DNA from: Sarcophilus harrisii
Taxonomy: Eukaryota > Chordata > Mammalia > Dasyuromorphia > Dasyuridae
Reading direction: 5' to 3'
Length of the DNA stretch: 64,000 nucleotides
NCBI RefSeq assembly: GCF_902635505.1
Contig: NC_045427.1
Span: forward strand, 593,173,665-593,237,664
Part shown: positions 11,401 through 23,012 of the stretch, in pieces
Layout of the letters: the number at the start of each line of letters is the position of its first letter
Numbering within the stretch: the stretch's first letter is position 1
Notes under the pieces: generated by a model
The model's input: the letters and a program-made list of their open reading frames with translations, nothing else
Databases searched by the model: none
What the model was told of the DNA's origin: nothing
Made by a program: the position numbers and the translations under genes

Positions 11401-14400
11401 CCACAGGCCTTCGGTTCTCACAATCCTCCACAAGGCCTCCAACACATTGCGGTATCGAGCAGCTGGGTCTGGCTGTAGGCTCTGCATCCGGGTCTGAAAT
11501 TATAGAAGAAGAATGATGTAATGATGTCACAGAGCTAGGCATCCTTACCTGACCTCAAGAAACACAAAGCTTCCCACTTAGTGGAAAGGTCACACTGTGC
11601 CAATTGTTATTGGTCTTCAAGAGTGACCCCTGGCTCCTGGATCCAATTCTCTCCAAATAGTCCAGTCTTTCAGAACCCTGCATCCATTCTTGCTCTAGCC
11701 AGCTGAGCTTTTGTAGATATATCCCTTAGGAGAATCTCTAAATGAATTATACACATGAGAGCAAGGAGGTTCCTTGGAATTCAGAGGGAAGTTTCCTCCA
11801 GCTTTAACTGAATTAGATACTTGATATTCAAATAAACTCAAGTTATCTGAGAGCTCTTCTACAAAATGGATTTCCAGTTCAATTTGACAAATACTTATCT
11901 AGCACCTAGTTTCTGCCCACATATGCTATTTAATGAGAAAATGGCTAATGGTTTTGACAAGCAGCAAGATGCCTCAGTTTATCTGGGATTAGAAGTAAAA
12001 GCTCAAGATAGCAATTTGGTTTCCAAGGGACTACCTTGACAGAGATAGAATTCTACTTTGTTTTATAGAAGGAGAAAAGATACATAGGTCTGATTTATTC
12101 AGAAACCCTATTTCCTGAAACTCTAAAAGTGATTTACTTTTACCTGAAAATCAGTTCTAGATCATAAAATATCTCATATCATTCTCATGGAGAAGATGGA
12201 GAAATATGGATTGGATGTGAATTAAGACTCAGACCTGGTTGGCTGACTAGACTCAAAGACGAGTTATTAATGGTTCAGTGGCAGTATAGTAGGTCTCCAG
12301 TAGAGTATCCAAAGAATCTACATGTGGCCCTGTTGAGCATTTTTATCAATGGTATAGATGGTATGCTCATCACATTTTCAGAATCACACAAAACTGAGGA
12401 TGGTTAGAAAGAGTTCAAAAGGCTCTTGATAGCCTGGAGCAATGAACTGGACCAATCAAGATGAAAAAGGGATAAATATAGTCTTATCCTTGAATATAAA
12501 AAATTAACTTTACCAGTACAAGTTAGGAGAGATGTAGTTAGAGAGCAATTGTTCTGAAAAGGATCTGGGGGTTCTAATGGACTATAGGCTCAATGAGCCA
12601 GTACAGATGTTGATGTGGGAAACAAAAAGATAATATGGGCTCAGGCTATGTTAAAAGAGGTTGAGCTTCCAGGAAGAGGGAGATGATGTTCCTACTGTAG
12701 TGTAGGCCTCTATCAGTCAGAGTGTTTATTCAGTTTTAGTTACTACAGATTAAGATCATTTATAAGATGGAGACACTCTAGAGAAGGACAACCAGGGTGG
12801 TAAAGATCCTCAGGTCCATATCACATGAGGATCATTTGTACAAACTAGGCATATTTGGCCTAAAAAATCCTCAGGGAAGTCAAAACAACTATCTTCAAAC
12901 ATCTGAAGAGCTTCTGGGTGAGGGAGGGATTCTATTTAATCTGTCTGGCCCCAGGAGACAGAATCAAAGGCCACGGGGAGAAATGGCCAAAAAGGCCTCT
13001 TCAGACCTGATGTTAAGAAAAACTTCCTCTAACAATGAGAACACTCCAAAGAGGAAGGGGTTGCCTCAGGAGGGAGTATACGCATCTTCCCTTTAGTCTT
13101 TCAAGTGGAACATGTCAGCATGGGGATTCCTATGGTATATAGGTTGGACTAGATGGCCTCTCTTTCCCAGCTCTTAATGAATTTGCACTGAAATTTCTGT
13201 TACTAGTTGGCCAAATGCCAAAGTGATTTTGGGGGCCCTGGAAAACAAAAACCCTAATAGTTTTCATCCATGCCATCAGTGAACCGAAAATAGGTAGAAA
13301 AAGCTATTTGGCATGGGTTAAGAATCCTCCTGTGTGGTACATGAGCAAATGTTAATGTAAGTTAAGAAGTTAATTTCACCAAAAAACCCTTGCAGACCAC
13401 AATATCCTCTTGGCAGGTATTCCTCTGAAGAGCATTCTGCAGCCCAAACCACTGCCTGTTCATCTGTGTGTTGTAAGTATAAGTGTTATAAGTAAATGCC
13501 TGGAGGCCAGGAACCATATCTCAATCATCTTTTTATATTCACCCCAGGGCCCAGCACACAGGAGTCATTGAATAAATGTTTGTGGTATTGACTTGAAAAC
13601 ATGAAATACCATGTGAACCTGGAATCAACTTAACTATCACATCTTTATATTGCATAACTGTGGTGACACTGATTTAGAAGACACCAGGCACATTTATCAA
13701 TGAATCAAATTGTGTCTAAATATGGTACTCTGTTTAAAGCCGCTACATTTTAAAACCTAGCTCTTTGTTTCTTCTCTTCAAATCACTGGGCCAAGTTGGC
13801 TCCTTTGTGCAAGTTCGGTGTAATTCAAAAGTTGTATCACCAGAAGAAGCAAGTGGAGTCTATGAGAAACTAGATAAACTGGTCACTAATGAGTGCTCAG
13901 CAATCCACATTCCTCTATAGTCCTTTCCAAATGGTCACTATAGATATGGCTGAAACCCCTTAGAGGGATGGAATTCCAGAGGATTATACAAAGATATACT
14001 GAACCATCCATCACAATAAGCTTTTTCTTTTCCATGGAAAACACAAGAAAACATTTACTAATTTTTCAGATCACCTAGAGGAAGAACTATTTAGATGTAC
14101 AGCTTAAGTAGCTAAATGACACTGAGTGAACAGGGTAACTGGTGCACAAGATGAATAATAAGCCAGATGATCAAAAAGACAGCTCCTCAAAAATAAATAT
14201 AAAATTGTCATAATCAATGGAAGTAAGAAGCCATTAGTTCACTAGATAATAAGATTTTGAGCTGGAATATAATTTGAACATCAGGTTTAATCCTCTATTT
14301 TAGAGATGAAGAACACAAGTGTCAGATAGGTTAAAGGCCTTGCCTACAGAGACAGAATGTGAACCCTGATTTGACCTCTACATTCAGTGTTCTTTCCATT

Positions 14401-17400
14401 TTATTTCTTCTCTTCAATTTGGGAAGAAAGTAGGGGAGGTAAGATTTCTAAATTTTATTTTTACTATGGTGAACTTGTAATTGGATAATTTATTTTGACT
14501 CTCTCTTTGAGGAATTATTACCAAAACAAGGTGGGGGGAGGGGGAGTGAGTGAGTGAAGAGGAGAATCAGAATATAAGTAAATTGACTCTCCCTCTACAT
14601 CTAAAGTCCATTCAAAAGACTCATTCTAGTGAATGTGGACACTTGCTGAGTAGACTCATTTAGAATCTGAAAAAGGTCTCTAATGAATGTGGCTATGCAA
14701 ACTTATAAGTAAATGAGTCCAAGCTTTCATGAAAGTGAAGGGAGGCCTATCCAAGAGTGGACTCAAAGAAGGGGCTTGAACTTTGAAGTGTTCAGTGTGA
14801 AAGTGCCTTCTGGCTTCTCTGAAGAAAACTGCCTTGGTTAATACAGTACTCAAAGCCATCACCTAGTATCTTTATTAATACCCCAGGAAGGGCCCCATTA
14901 GTGTGAATCTCCTGAAGTGGTGACATGTATTTAAATTCCCATTCTTCAACATTTTAGAAATGTAAAATATAGATACTTGTTCAAGCCCAGTGGGACTATA
15001 AAGTGAGATCTCCAGTCATGCGACCATTTCAGGGGAAATTTCCCTCTTTTCACCAACTGGGGTTTCATTGTAGCTGATATTTACATAGCATTTTAAGATT
15101 TACAAAGTGCTTTACATGTTATCTCATTAACGGCTCACAGCAACCTTGTGATGTAGTTGCTATTACTTCAGAGATGAGTCAGACCTTAGAAAAATCCAAC
15201 AATTTGTCTATGGTCACACAGTTAACAGAGAATCCAAACCCAGGTTTTCTTGACTCCAATTTGCTTCCTCTGCCTCCTAATCTTATAATGAAAAGTAATT
15301 TCATTAGATATATTCGGATTATGGATGAATAACCTAACATTTTAACAATAACCCTGTTGAATTTAAAGAAATACCCAATTTTGGATTTGTTCTTATGTTA
15401 AAAGACTTTTTTTTAACTTAATAAGTGAAAAAATTCAAATAACCAGAATACCAAAGGAGAAAGTCATATTCTTTGGATTTTATATGTTATTGATATTTGA
15501 ATTTGGGAGCAATTTGTAGCCTTCTACTTCCAGGCGCACTACTATATCACCTGGAAGATTTTAGTGTGTTCTTTCTTAACTTGTTAGTATAATCATAGAG
15601 AATCACAGGATTTGTATGGGATAGGTCCTAAGATCATAAAATGAATGCTACAAGGACTTCTGAGATATTCTAGTCCAGGGAAAGAGTAACCTAAACACAC
15701 GGGCATAAGTGATTTGCCTATGATCATAGAAATCATAGTAACAGCTAGCATATGGGCTCAAATTCTTGGATTCTAGATCCATTCTCTATCACACCATGCT
15801 GCCTTTCCCTATTCTAATCTTTGCACAGTCTTTCTCCATGCCATTGGAAAACATCTTTGATGAGTTTACACCTCAAATGAGGCTGATTATCAGTGGACTA
15901 ATGAACAACCTCTATGAATGTTATTTCCAATAGAATTCATCTCATCTAGTACCCTCATTTTATAGAAGAAACTAAGGGCCAGGGAGGTTGTGACTTGCCT
16001 ATGGTTACAAAGAACAGCTGGATTTTGAGCTCAAACTTTCTTACTCCAAGCCAGTGTTCTTTTCCAGGGATTCCCAAAAGGAAGAAGGTGGGGGTGGGCA
16101 TTTGCCCAGATAATGGCGATTATGGGGGTAGGATGAAAATCTAGGACCCACTGATAAAATATATACTAGTTTTGAAGACACAAAGATGGGAACCAGCACT
16201 TCTTAGGCCCAAAGACTCACAGGATTTGGACACCATTTGATCCATCCTCCTTTGGCTCCTACACCCAAATCACACACCCTTCAACTGTTGGTGAGATACA
16301 GGGCTGTAAGTGGAATGTCTGGTTCTGCCTTGCTGTGGATGTGCCACAATAAGCCTGGGTATCTTCTGTTTCATGCCCCTTATAAGATTTCAAGCTGACC
16401 TGATCTTGATAAAGCATGTGAGAGTTGTGCAGGTTTGAATGCCAAGAGGAAGTGATAGCTTTCAGTTATAGAGTTGCTGTAAATGTTCTCTCTCATAGTG
16501 GGGTAAGGATGTGTTGAAAGAGGGCTGTTTCCCTTGTTTTTCCTCTTCCATTTGAAATGTGTCTGCTGTGAGAGTTGTCAGGGAAAACTTCTAGGAGAAA
16601 GGAAGAGAACTGCATTTCCCTTCTGTAATGGGATCAAACACTCACTTACAAAATGTTATCTATGTTTAACCTACTTCTCTCCAATAACTTAAGATCTAGC
16701 ACGAGGGGAAAGAAAAAGGAATGATTCTACATAAAATAGCCTTTGAAGGCAGTAAAACTTCCCTGAGGACTTCTATTTTCTCTAAATCAACAAGATGAGA
16801 GTAGCAAGTGGTGAGACTTTTCTTAAACTCTAGAATTCATCCATCTGAAAACGAGTACTGTCCTTAAACAATCACCTTGGGGTCTATACCCTTGATTAGT
16901 GCTGTCATTGTTTAAAGTCCTGGGGGACTTCTGCCTGGAAGCTGTCCTCAGGGTTGGTTTCTGGGCTACAAAAAAATCAGCCTTTTGTCTGTTATCATCT
17001 CCAAATAGTCTTACTCAGACTTAAGAACTATGATGGTCCCCAAGCTTTCTTCTGAATGACTTAAGACAACCTCTCATTTCCCAGATTTTGCACCTAGGAG
17101 GGTGTTTCAAAAGACAGAGGGACCCAACAGCTATTCTTGGAGGAGCTTGTTCTGAGTAGTGGCGGCATTAACTGGCAAAAGTAGCCTTGCAAGATGACAC
17201 CTCTCATTTGAAGACAGGCATTTTGGTCTGCTTGTGAAAAAAAAAATCTCATTTTAGACTTACTCATTTTAGTTATTTTCTGAATTGTCAAATGATTTTC
17301 ACTGCTCTTCTTTGGCCTAGTTAATTTTCCTTAATGCATTAATAATGCACCTTTAGTTAGGTAAAGTAACCTATAAGTATAGTACAATTATCTTATAGCT

Positions 17401-19607
17401 GGATTCCATTCCCCCAAACTTTTTCAAACTTAATTATTGACTTAATCTTTAGCCTAACATACTTCAAAGAGGGTTTGAATCTTTTTTCCTCAAGACAATG
17501 GGATTAGGTGATTAGCCTAAGGTCAGCTAGTAAGTGTCAAGTGTCTGAGGCTGAATTTGAATTCAACTCTTTCTGACTCCAGGGCCAGTTGAATCTTTTT
17601 TCATCTAGACTCTTACTGTTCTGTATGTATATGATCATTTCTTTGGTAGTTCCCTACTTGGTACTTGTTCCTCCCAGGGGCATAGAATGTTGGGAAGGGA
17701 TTTTGGAGATCACCTCATCCTTTATAAAGACAACTGAGGTCCAAGGAGATATAAATATTCATCCAAAGTCACCCAGCTAGTTAGTGGTATAGATTGGATC
17801 TGGGCCTAGCACCCAGGTTTCCTAGGACAATGTTCAACGCATTCATTTCTATTTCTCCAGTTTATTGAGATAACATAGAATCTTTAACATTTGTGGCATC
17901 AAAAATCAGAGATTTTGACCTGGAAATCACCTCAAGTAATCATCTAGTCTAACATTCTCATTTACATTTTACTGAGACCCAGAAAGTGACATAACTTGCC
18001 CAAGTTCACAGAGGTAATAATTAGCAGAGAATCTTCTCCACCCAAGTAACATTCGGTTATCTTCTATTTCACACTTGGCATCACTTCCCAAAGGGCTAGC
18101 TATTCCTGTCCATTCACTGTCATTCATAAAGCTTTAATAAGCACATTCTCTATTTCTTTGTCCAGATTACAAATGAAAATATGAAACACTATTGGCGCAA
18201 GAGGAGAGGCCTGGAGCCTTCTGTTTACCATGCATCCTCCACACATGTAAAACTAGGTTACCTTTAAAACCCAATCCTCCACTTACATAGAAGAATAGTG
18301 TAGTCTAAATTTCATTTCCCTATTAAGGAATATTACATGGAGAAAAGCACTGGTCAGATGTCAACTACCGTCTGACTGCGCTGTAAGCGGACCTCAGGAC
18401 CCTGCTGTTTTGTCATCACTACTCTTCCTCCCACCATTTGACAGTGTTTTTCCCAATTCTGCCCTCCTCTTATTCATCACCTTGGCAGCTCCTTCATGGG
18501 CCACAGCCAATAAATAGTAAGAATCGGCCGGCCTCCATAGCCTCTCTTCTACAGGGGATCTAACTTTCGATTCATTAATTAGCCTGCGGGGTCAGGAGCT
18601 GGTTCTGCTGGGGCTGACTCTGCCTTCAAGTGAATCAGACTTCAGATACTCTGTTTCGCCCCGATCAATATGCTTCAAACATGCTGGCTTCTCCTCACCT
18701 TCACCCCCGCCCACCTCCCCGGTTGGAGCTGCATCCATCTATGTAGGTTCTGATTCGGGCCCAATTTCATGTCCAGCACAGTATGTTCAATGCATTAGGT
18801 TCAGGGACCCCCTCCTCCTCAGGCTATGCAAAGGGGACCCTCGAGTTCCGGCTGCTTTTCCGACTCCCAGTCCCTACAGTGAGTAAACCAAGACCGTCCA
18901 AGAGTCTCCCCTGCTACCAAGTCCCAGACCCTGGGAGAGGCAGGGAGGCAGAGAGCTGCCCAGGGGCGAGAGGGACACTCCTCCTCATCCCACAGCTGGA
19001 AGACCCCTCCCCCCACCTGGGAGCTTGAGGGGCTATCACCGAGGCAGACTGGGGGCGGGGGTGTCTCTTCTCCCTCCCCCCTCGGGCTCCCCGATCAGAC
19101 CTCGGGCCTTTTAACCGACGGGTCTCATTTTGGACACAACCTCTCTCTCGGGCCTGGTTCGGACATCAGCCCGGTTCAAATCAGGTCCCTGCATCAGGTC
19201 TCAGTTCGAATGGGATCTTGGAGGCGGGTGCCGGCCAGGAGGGCGGCTCAGACCCGGGACCGAGATTTCAGTCGGGGCCAGGTGGTGCTGGTGGGGGATC
19301 CCGGTCCGGCTCTCACCTTGACACAGTCGACGGGGTACATCACGCAATGCTCCAGGATCCCGGCCACGGCGCCCGCCACCATGTGGGTGGTGACAGTGGC
19401 TCCGGCGGGCAGCGCCTCGTAGTCCGGGTCGGGCTCCGGCTCCTGCCGGACCGGGGGCCTACAGGCCCCGGCCTCCCCGCCGCCGGCCCCCCGGCCCACG
19501 CCCCGCTGCAGCCACCCGTCCAGCAGCGCCGACTCCCCGGGGCTCCGCCCCGGCCCAGTCGTCGGCCCCCCCGCCACGCCGCCGGCCCCCCGCCCCTCCA
19601 GCTCCAT
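7931..19607 (-). CDS. SLC25A28: SLC25A28, mitoferrin-2, four coding exons, complete
   Basis: Mitochondrial inner-membrane carrier of the SLC25 family that brings iron into the matrix for haem and Fe-S cluster synthesis (family knowledge). Exons on the minus strand: 19607-19317, 11493-11265, 9843-9787, 8448-7931; phases agree and the sum is 1095 nt, giving 364 residues, the length I recall for human mitoferrin-2. The three carrier repeats each show the PX(D/E)XX(K/R) signature: PVDCVK at residues 92-97, NPAEVVK at about 189-195, and TPLDVCK in the last exon. The Gly-rich N terminus starting [10 protein letters not shown] and the C terminus ending EERRAGK match mitoferrin-2 rather than its paralogue SLC25A37, and ENTPD7 next door (not ENTPD4) agrees. 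No premature stop or missing signature residue. The start was chosen by homology of the N terminus. Its context is weak at -3 (T) but has G at +4. Confidence 0.97.
8449..9786 (-). other. SLC25A28 intron 3
   Basis: Intron of 1.3 kb between exons 3 and 4. It holds one MIR-like SINE (about 8795-9020) and otherwise unique sequence. I see no further coding signal. Confidence 0.85.
8795..9020 (+). mobile_element. MIR-like SINE in SLC25A28 intron 3
   Basis: Plus-strand copy with GTCACTGGATCTGGGCTCAG at the head, TCTTACTAGCTTGAGCAC in the CORE, and TTTGTGATAATAAGCGCTCT near the end. Confidence 0.65.
9787..9843 (-). CDS. SLC25A28: SLC25A28 coding exon 3 (57 nt)
   Basis: A small 57-nt exon encoding [19 protein letters not shown], residues 174-192, which is the odd-numbered helix of repeat 2 with its NPAE signature. 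The acceptor is TTTACAG and the donor GTAACA. The length is a multiple of three (phase 1 to phase 1), so skipping it would keep frame but remove a transmembrane helix. Confidence 0.95.
9885..10075 (+). mobile_element. MIR-like SINE in SLC25A28 intron 2
   Basis: Plus-strand copy with AGGAGGACCTGGGTTCAAAC (box B region) and TAGCTCTGTGGCTCTGGAC (CORE). Its right neighbour on the minus strand is exon 3, only about 40 nt away. Confidence 0.7.
10570..10880 (+). mobile_element. L2-like 3' end
   Basis: Plus-strand block with GGCCTAATCTGGCTTGTTTC in the middle and ATAAATATTTATTTAGGACC at the end. Diverged; ends approximate. Confidence 0.4.
11265..11493 (-). CDS. SLC25A28: SLC25A28 coding exon 2
   Basis: Encodes residues 98-173 plus one base of codon 174, beginning [17 protein letters not shown] and ending GGNSHIANG. 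It covers the end of carrier repeat 1 and the start of repeat 2. The acceptor reads TTTCAG before ACC; the donor is GTATTG, a weaker match to the consensus than the other donors of this gene. Confidence 0.96.
12240..13190 (+). mobile_element. L3/CR1-like LINE fragment
   Basis: Text resembling the CR1-clade 3' region: CAACCAGGGTGGTAAAGATCC, ATGTTAAGAAAAACTTCCTC and GGTTGGACTAGATGGCCTCT in order. About 950 bp on the plus strand, opposite to the host gene SLC25A28. The 99-codon frame at 12797-13096 is part of this decayed element. Confidence 0.65.
13440..13570 (+). mobile_element. L2-like 3' terminus
   Basis: GGAGGCCAGGAACCATATCT, GGGCCCAGCACACAGGAG and TTGAATAAATGTTTG are the classic L2 tail order. 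Confidence 0.6.
14270..14400 (-). mobile_element. MIR/CORE-like SINE fragment
   Basis: Antisense CORE text: TTTTAGAGATGAAGAACAC, GGTTAAAGGCCTTGCC, GTGAACCCTGATTTGACC. Confidence 0.5.
15060..15285 (-). mobile_element. MIR-like SINE, near full length
   Basis: Antisense copy from TACAAAGTGCTTTACATGTT and AGCAACCTTGTGATGTAG through GGTCACACAGTTAACAGAG to CCCAGGTTTTCTTGACTCC. Confidence 0.7.
15595..15810 (-). mobile_element. Marsupial MIR/Ther-like SINE
   Basis: Antisense copy ending in CTCTATCACACCATGCTGCC with a central AAGTGATTTGCCTATGATCA. Diverged. Confidence 0.55.
15920..16065 (-). mobile_element. MIR/Ther-like SINE fragment
   Basis: Antisense text TTTTATAGAAGAAACTAAGG, GTGACTTGCCTATGGTTAC and CAGTGTTCTTTTCC match the same SINE type as the copy to its left. 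Confidence 0.55.
17470..18040 (-). mobile_element. Cluster of three antisense MIR/RTE-type SINE pieces
   Basis: Pieces at about 17470-17590 (GATTAGCCTAAGGTCAGC), 17680-17815 (GAATGTTGGGAAGGGATTTT ... AAAGTCACCCAGCTAG) and 17880-18040 (CAGAAAGTGACATAACTTGC). All lie in SLC25A28 intron 1 in the same orientation. Confidence 0.55.
19317..19607 (-). CDS. SLC25A28: SLC25A28 coding exon 1
   Basis: Encodes residues 1-97: a low-complexity Gly/Ala-rich leader, then the first transmembrane helix ([19 protein letters not shown]) and the first carrier signature PVDCVK. It ends in phase 0 at AAG followed by a GTGAGA donor. The exon lies inside a CpG island. The reading frame stays open upstream of the ATG to at least 19868, which is discussed as a finding. 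Confidence 0.96.
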
Positions 19608-19637
19608 CCACCCGGGCCAGCTGCGGCTCCCACCCCT

Positions 19638-19686
19638 GCCGCCACCGCCGCCGCTGCCGTCGCCGCCGCCGCCGCCGCTGCAGCCA
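19638..19686. repeat. GCC-rich trinucleotide tract in SLC25A28 5' UTR
   Basis: Interrupted GCC/GCT/GTC triplets on the plus strand, reading GGC/GGT on the mRNA strand. The tract lies 31-79 nt upstream of the SLC25A28 start codon and would add structure to the 5' leader. It is also the source of long spurious Gly-rich, Ala-rich and Arg-rich open frames here. Confidence 0.75.
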
Positions 19687-22600
19687 CCTCCCCTCGGCCC
19701 CGCCGTGTCCGCTCCAGCCGCGGCCCAGCGAGTGCGGGGCCTCCGGCTCCCGCTTGGCCCCCGCGGACACGCCCCCCAGCCAACCATTGGCGCAGCCGCC
19801 GCGGTAGCCCCACCCCCGCCCTCGCGTCCCGGAATCGTGCGCATTCCATTGGTGAACCTACCCGTCATTCCTTCATCCTGAGGCGTTGCTAGCGTTTAGG
19901 ATCCGCCTTTTCCCCTTTGATCTTCGGAGCTTCTTGTTTATTAGCCATTGATTGGATCCTCTCCGCAAGTGACCCTCCTCTGTCCCCTCTGGAGGGCGGG
20001 AGAACTTCACGCTGAGCACTGATAGGCTCAAGCCTTCAGGAGGTTTGGTCGCGGCCATTGGACTTCATCACCTCGATATCTGGTTGGCCCCAGAAAGAGA
20101 GGGAAGCCTCGCTGAGAGGAAGCCGAGTCGGGCGCGGGTTTCTTAGTGGCTCCTTCTGCGACCGGCGCTGCGGGCGGCATGACGTAAGGGGCGGGATGAG
20201 GGCTTCAAGGTCAAACCGCCTAGGGATGCCGTTACTGTGGCCTCTCGAGCGGTTGCTACTCCGGCGGCGCTCGCCAGTTCGGCGCCGCTTCCCTTTTTCG
20301 CTCCGGGGATGGGCTGGGGGTGGGGTAGGGAGGAGGACTGGCCCCGGGAGGGGAGGCCCCGCCCCTTCCCGGTGCCGAAGAGCCGGCCGGCGGGCTATCT
20401 GTGAAGTTCCGGCCGCGGCCGCACACCTAGAGCCGGTTCCCTAACGCACCGCGTGGCCTGCAGGCTTGTGTGAACCGCCGCCCCCGGGGGTGGGGCTCCC
20501 CCGCGATTCAGCGCCTCCCGTGGGCCGAGCGCTGGGAAGCTGCCCTCGAGAAGCTCCGCTTGGCCCCGGAACGCGCCCGCTTCCCTTGGCCACTGTGCAG
20601 GAGGAGGCGCTTCCGATGCCTGTTCGGCCGGGGCCGTACCCCCGTTCCCACTGCATCTGTCTCGTCTGGACGGCCCCTTCCGGATCGGGAGACCTGGACG
20701 GCGGGGAGCACGTGTGTGCACGCGGCGGGTTTTAGCAGCGTCTGACCCTGCGTGGGATGCGCTTGGCAAAGATAATGCAGGGGTTTCCCGTTTCTTTCCC
20801 AGTGAATTAAGTTGCACAGTTAGGGAGTGACTGAAGCAGAAAGTGAACTCGGCTCTAACAGTCTCCAGACCCGGTGCTCCGTCCCCTGAGCCCCCTAGTT
20901 GCCTAGGGAGTCCTTAATGTTTGATGAGGAGGTCAAATGCAAAACCTCCAGCTAGGTAATTTGAGGAGATGGGGACCTGGGGAATCGGGAAAGGAGGTGT
21001 CTTTTGGGCTATTTTGAAGAGAACTAGGGGTTCTATGAGGTAAAAAGGGAGGAGTGTGTTGGAAACACAGGGAACAGCATAAGCATTCTCATTTGGAAGT
21101 GCTGAGTTACTGAATTCCATATCCACGAAAAGGCATGAAGATAGTGTCGTGTATTTAAATCATACAAGTATCAACTATTATTTGCCCCATGGCACCGAGC
21201 TGTGTCTGTCAGCTCTTCCTGGCAGGAGAGTTGACCTTCCAGATGTACTTCTTTTGTGAATTGTAGGCTGACTCATTGTACTTCTGCCATCCTGAGAACA
21301 ACATAAAGGGACAGTTTTCATCTGTGTTGTGAAACTAGGTGATTGTAGAACTTGCTTGGTGCAGGAGGGTGGATGTTCAGAAAAGAGGGAGGAAAGATTG
21401 GATGGAATAAGAAGGCAGGGAGGAGAGAGACTGAACCTTTGCCAAACTCAGTATTCCCAAATTTCAGGAATCTGGGAATGGGTTAGGGAATTGATGTCTG
21501 ATTTTCTTGGTATAGCATGGAGGGGCAGCCTAAAGAGAAATGAAGACATGGCTAGCTTGGATTTCTTTGAAATGAAAGTACTGAAAGAGCCAGCTAACAT
21601 GCTGGGGAGCCAAATAGGACGCCTAGACCACCAGACATACATAATTTCTCATGCCATCTCGGGTCTACTTTTTCATTTTCTCCTAACATGACCAAATATA
21701 TATCCATGTCTCCCATTTGTCCCTCTCTTTGCCTCTTCCTTTTTGTTAATAAAGAGAAAGAAAAGAGGAATGATAAGGATGGTCTATAGGAATACAGTTT
21801 AGATGAGAAATTTTGAAGACCTGACAACACCACATTTAACCAAATCTAGTAGATAGGGGTGCCCTCTTAAGAATGATGTTGGTCAGTGACAATTTATTTT
21901 TTTAACTTAGATGGGTATATAACTATTTTGAGAGCAGTATTGATTTGGGGACATTTGGAGAATTTATTGAGCAAGAAGAGACTCTCCTTAAATCTCTATG
22001 TCATCTCCTCCTCCCCTCTCTTGCTAACATTGAATTAAGAGCTCCCAATGTGTAACTTAATGTATTAGACGTTAAGGAAGATGAATAAGACTATTTTTTT
22101 ATAGCTTAGTGAGAGGAATGAGACATGTAGATGAATTAACTATAAGGACTAATGATGAATTACAATAAAAGGTGCTGACTGAGGATTCAGGAGAGGGACT
22201 GGTTAAGAACATGCTTCAGCAATAGCTACGGGATCCATGATTTCATTGCTCAGAAAACATCTGGTCAGGAACTTTGTGCCAATGCAAATTGGCATCTTTT
22301 CCAGTTCTCTCTTCGCCAGTGCAAACTAGTACCATATATTCTTAGCTGCCCAGAGCATGACTTCGTACAACCAGCATGTATCAGCCAGTATTTGAACTCA
22401 GAGTCACCTAGCTTTGAGACTAGCTTGATTTCTATTTGCTACACTGCCTCTAAATGTTGGGTCTTTTTAATGTCAGGATGCTTGGATCATAGGATTTTGT
22501 TAGAAGAGAACTTTGACATGACTGAGTCCAACATTATTATCACACAGATGGAGAAAGAGTAGCCCAGAAAAAGTTTAGCTTACTTACCTAAGGTGACAAA

Positions 22601-22689
22601 TGTTTTAAGCAGCAGAGCTGAGATTCTGTCTGTATATTCCACATCCAGTGCTCTTTTCACTACTCTTGCCTCTATCGACTCCATTCTAT

Positions 22690-23012
22690 TAAAAAAAACA
22701 ATAAGCACCACTTCTGTTCATTACATCTTGACTCCCCATGGCATTGTACCAGCTATGTCCCGTGCTTGGAATGTACTGCCTCCTACCCATCTCCTTTCAA
22801 AATTCTTTGTTTCCTTCAAATTCATTTTATACACAGGCTGGTGCTTTCTCCCCAAAATTACCTTGTAATTAAATTTTTATATAATTATATATGTATATGT
22901 CTCCCCTAATAGAATGTAAGTTTCTTGCCAAGAAATGTTGCATTTTTGTTTTTATGTCTCTAGTATCTAACACAATACATGATAGTATACAGCTAATAAA
23001 TGCTTGCTTGAT
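22690..23012 (+). mobile_element. L2-like 3' end
   Basis: Plus-strand text TGTCCCGTGCTTGGAATGTA, AATAGAATGTAAGTTTCTTG and CTAATAAATGCTTGCTTGAT in the order of an L2 tail. Confidence 0.6.

Larger units (their letters stand above)
11494..19316 (-). other. SLC25A28 intron 1
   Basis: The 7.8-kb first intron. Contents from low to high coordinate: an L3/CR1-like LINE piece (12240-13190), an L2-like tail (13440-13570), and a run of old MIR/CORE-type SINEs between 14270 and 18040. The 18380-19030 part next to the CpG island is GC-richer and largely repeat-free, as expected for promoter-proximal sequence. No second gene is visible inside. Confidence 0.85.
19040..20760. promoter_or_regulatory. CpG island with SLC25A28 promoter
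   Basis: A long GC- and CpG-rich stretch covering SLC25A28 exon 1 and more than 1 kb upstream of it. On the minus strand CCAAT boxes (ATTGG on plus) lie at 19786-19790, 19848-19852 and 19950-19954, with a GC box around 19810-19820, so transcription probably begins between about 19690 and 19760 (inference). The outer half (20100-20750) carries its own GC boxes and a CRE-like TGACGTAA near 20180. Confidence 0.8.

Noticed and set aside
12797-13096. 99-codon open frame in SLC25A28 intron 1
   Set aside because: Part of a decayed L3/CR1-like LINE 3' region.
7931-19607. Possibility that the carrier is SLC25A37 (mitoferrin-1)
   Set aside because: The N terminus, the 364-residue length and the ENTPD7 neighbour all fit SLC25A28.
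19218-19892. Overlapping long open frames on both strands over the SLC25A28 CpG island (up to 224 codons)
   Set aside because: GC-rich DNA with few stops and a GCC repeat. Only the minus-strand frame containing [10 protein letters not shown] matches a known protein.
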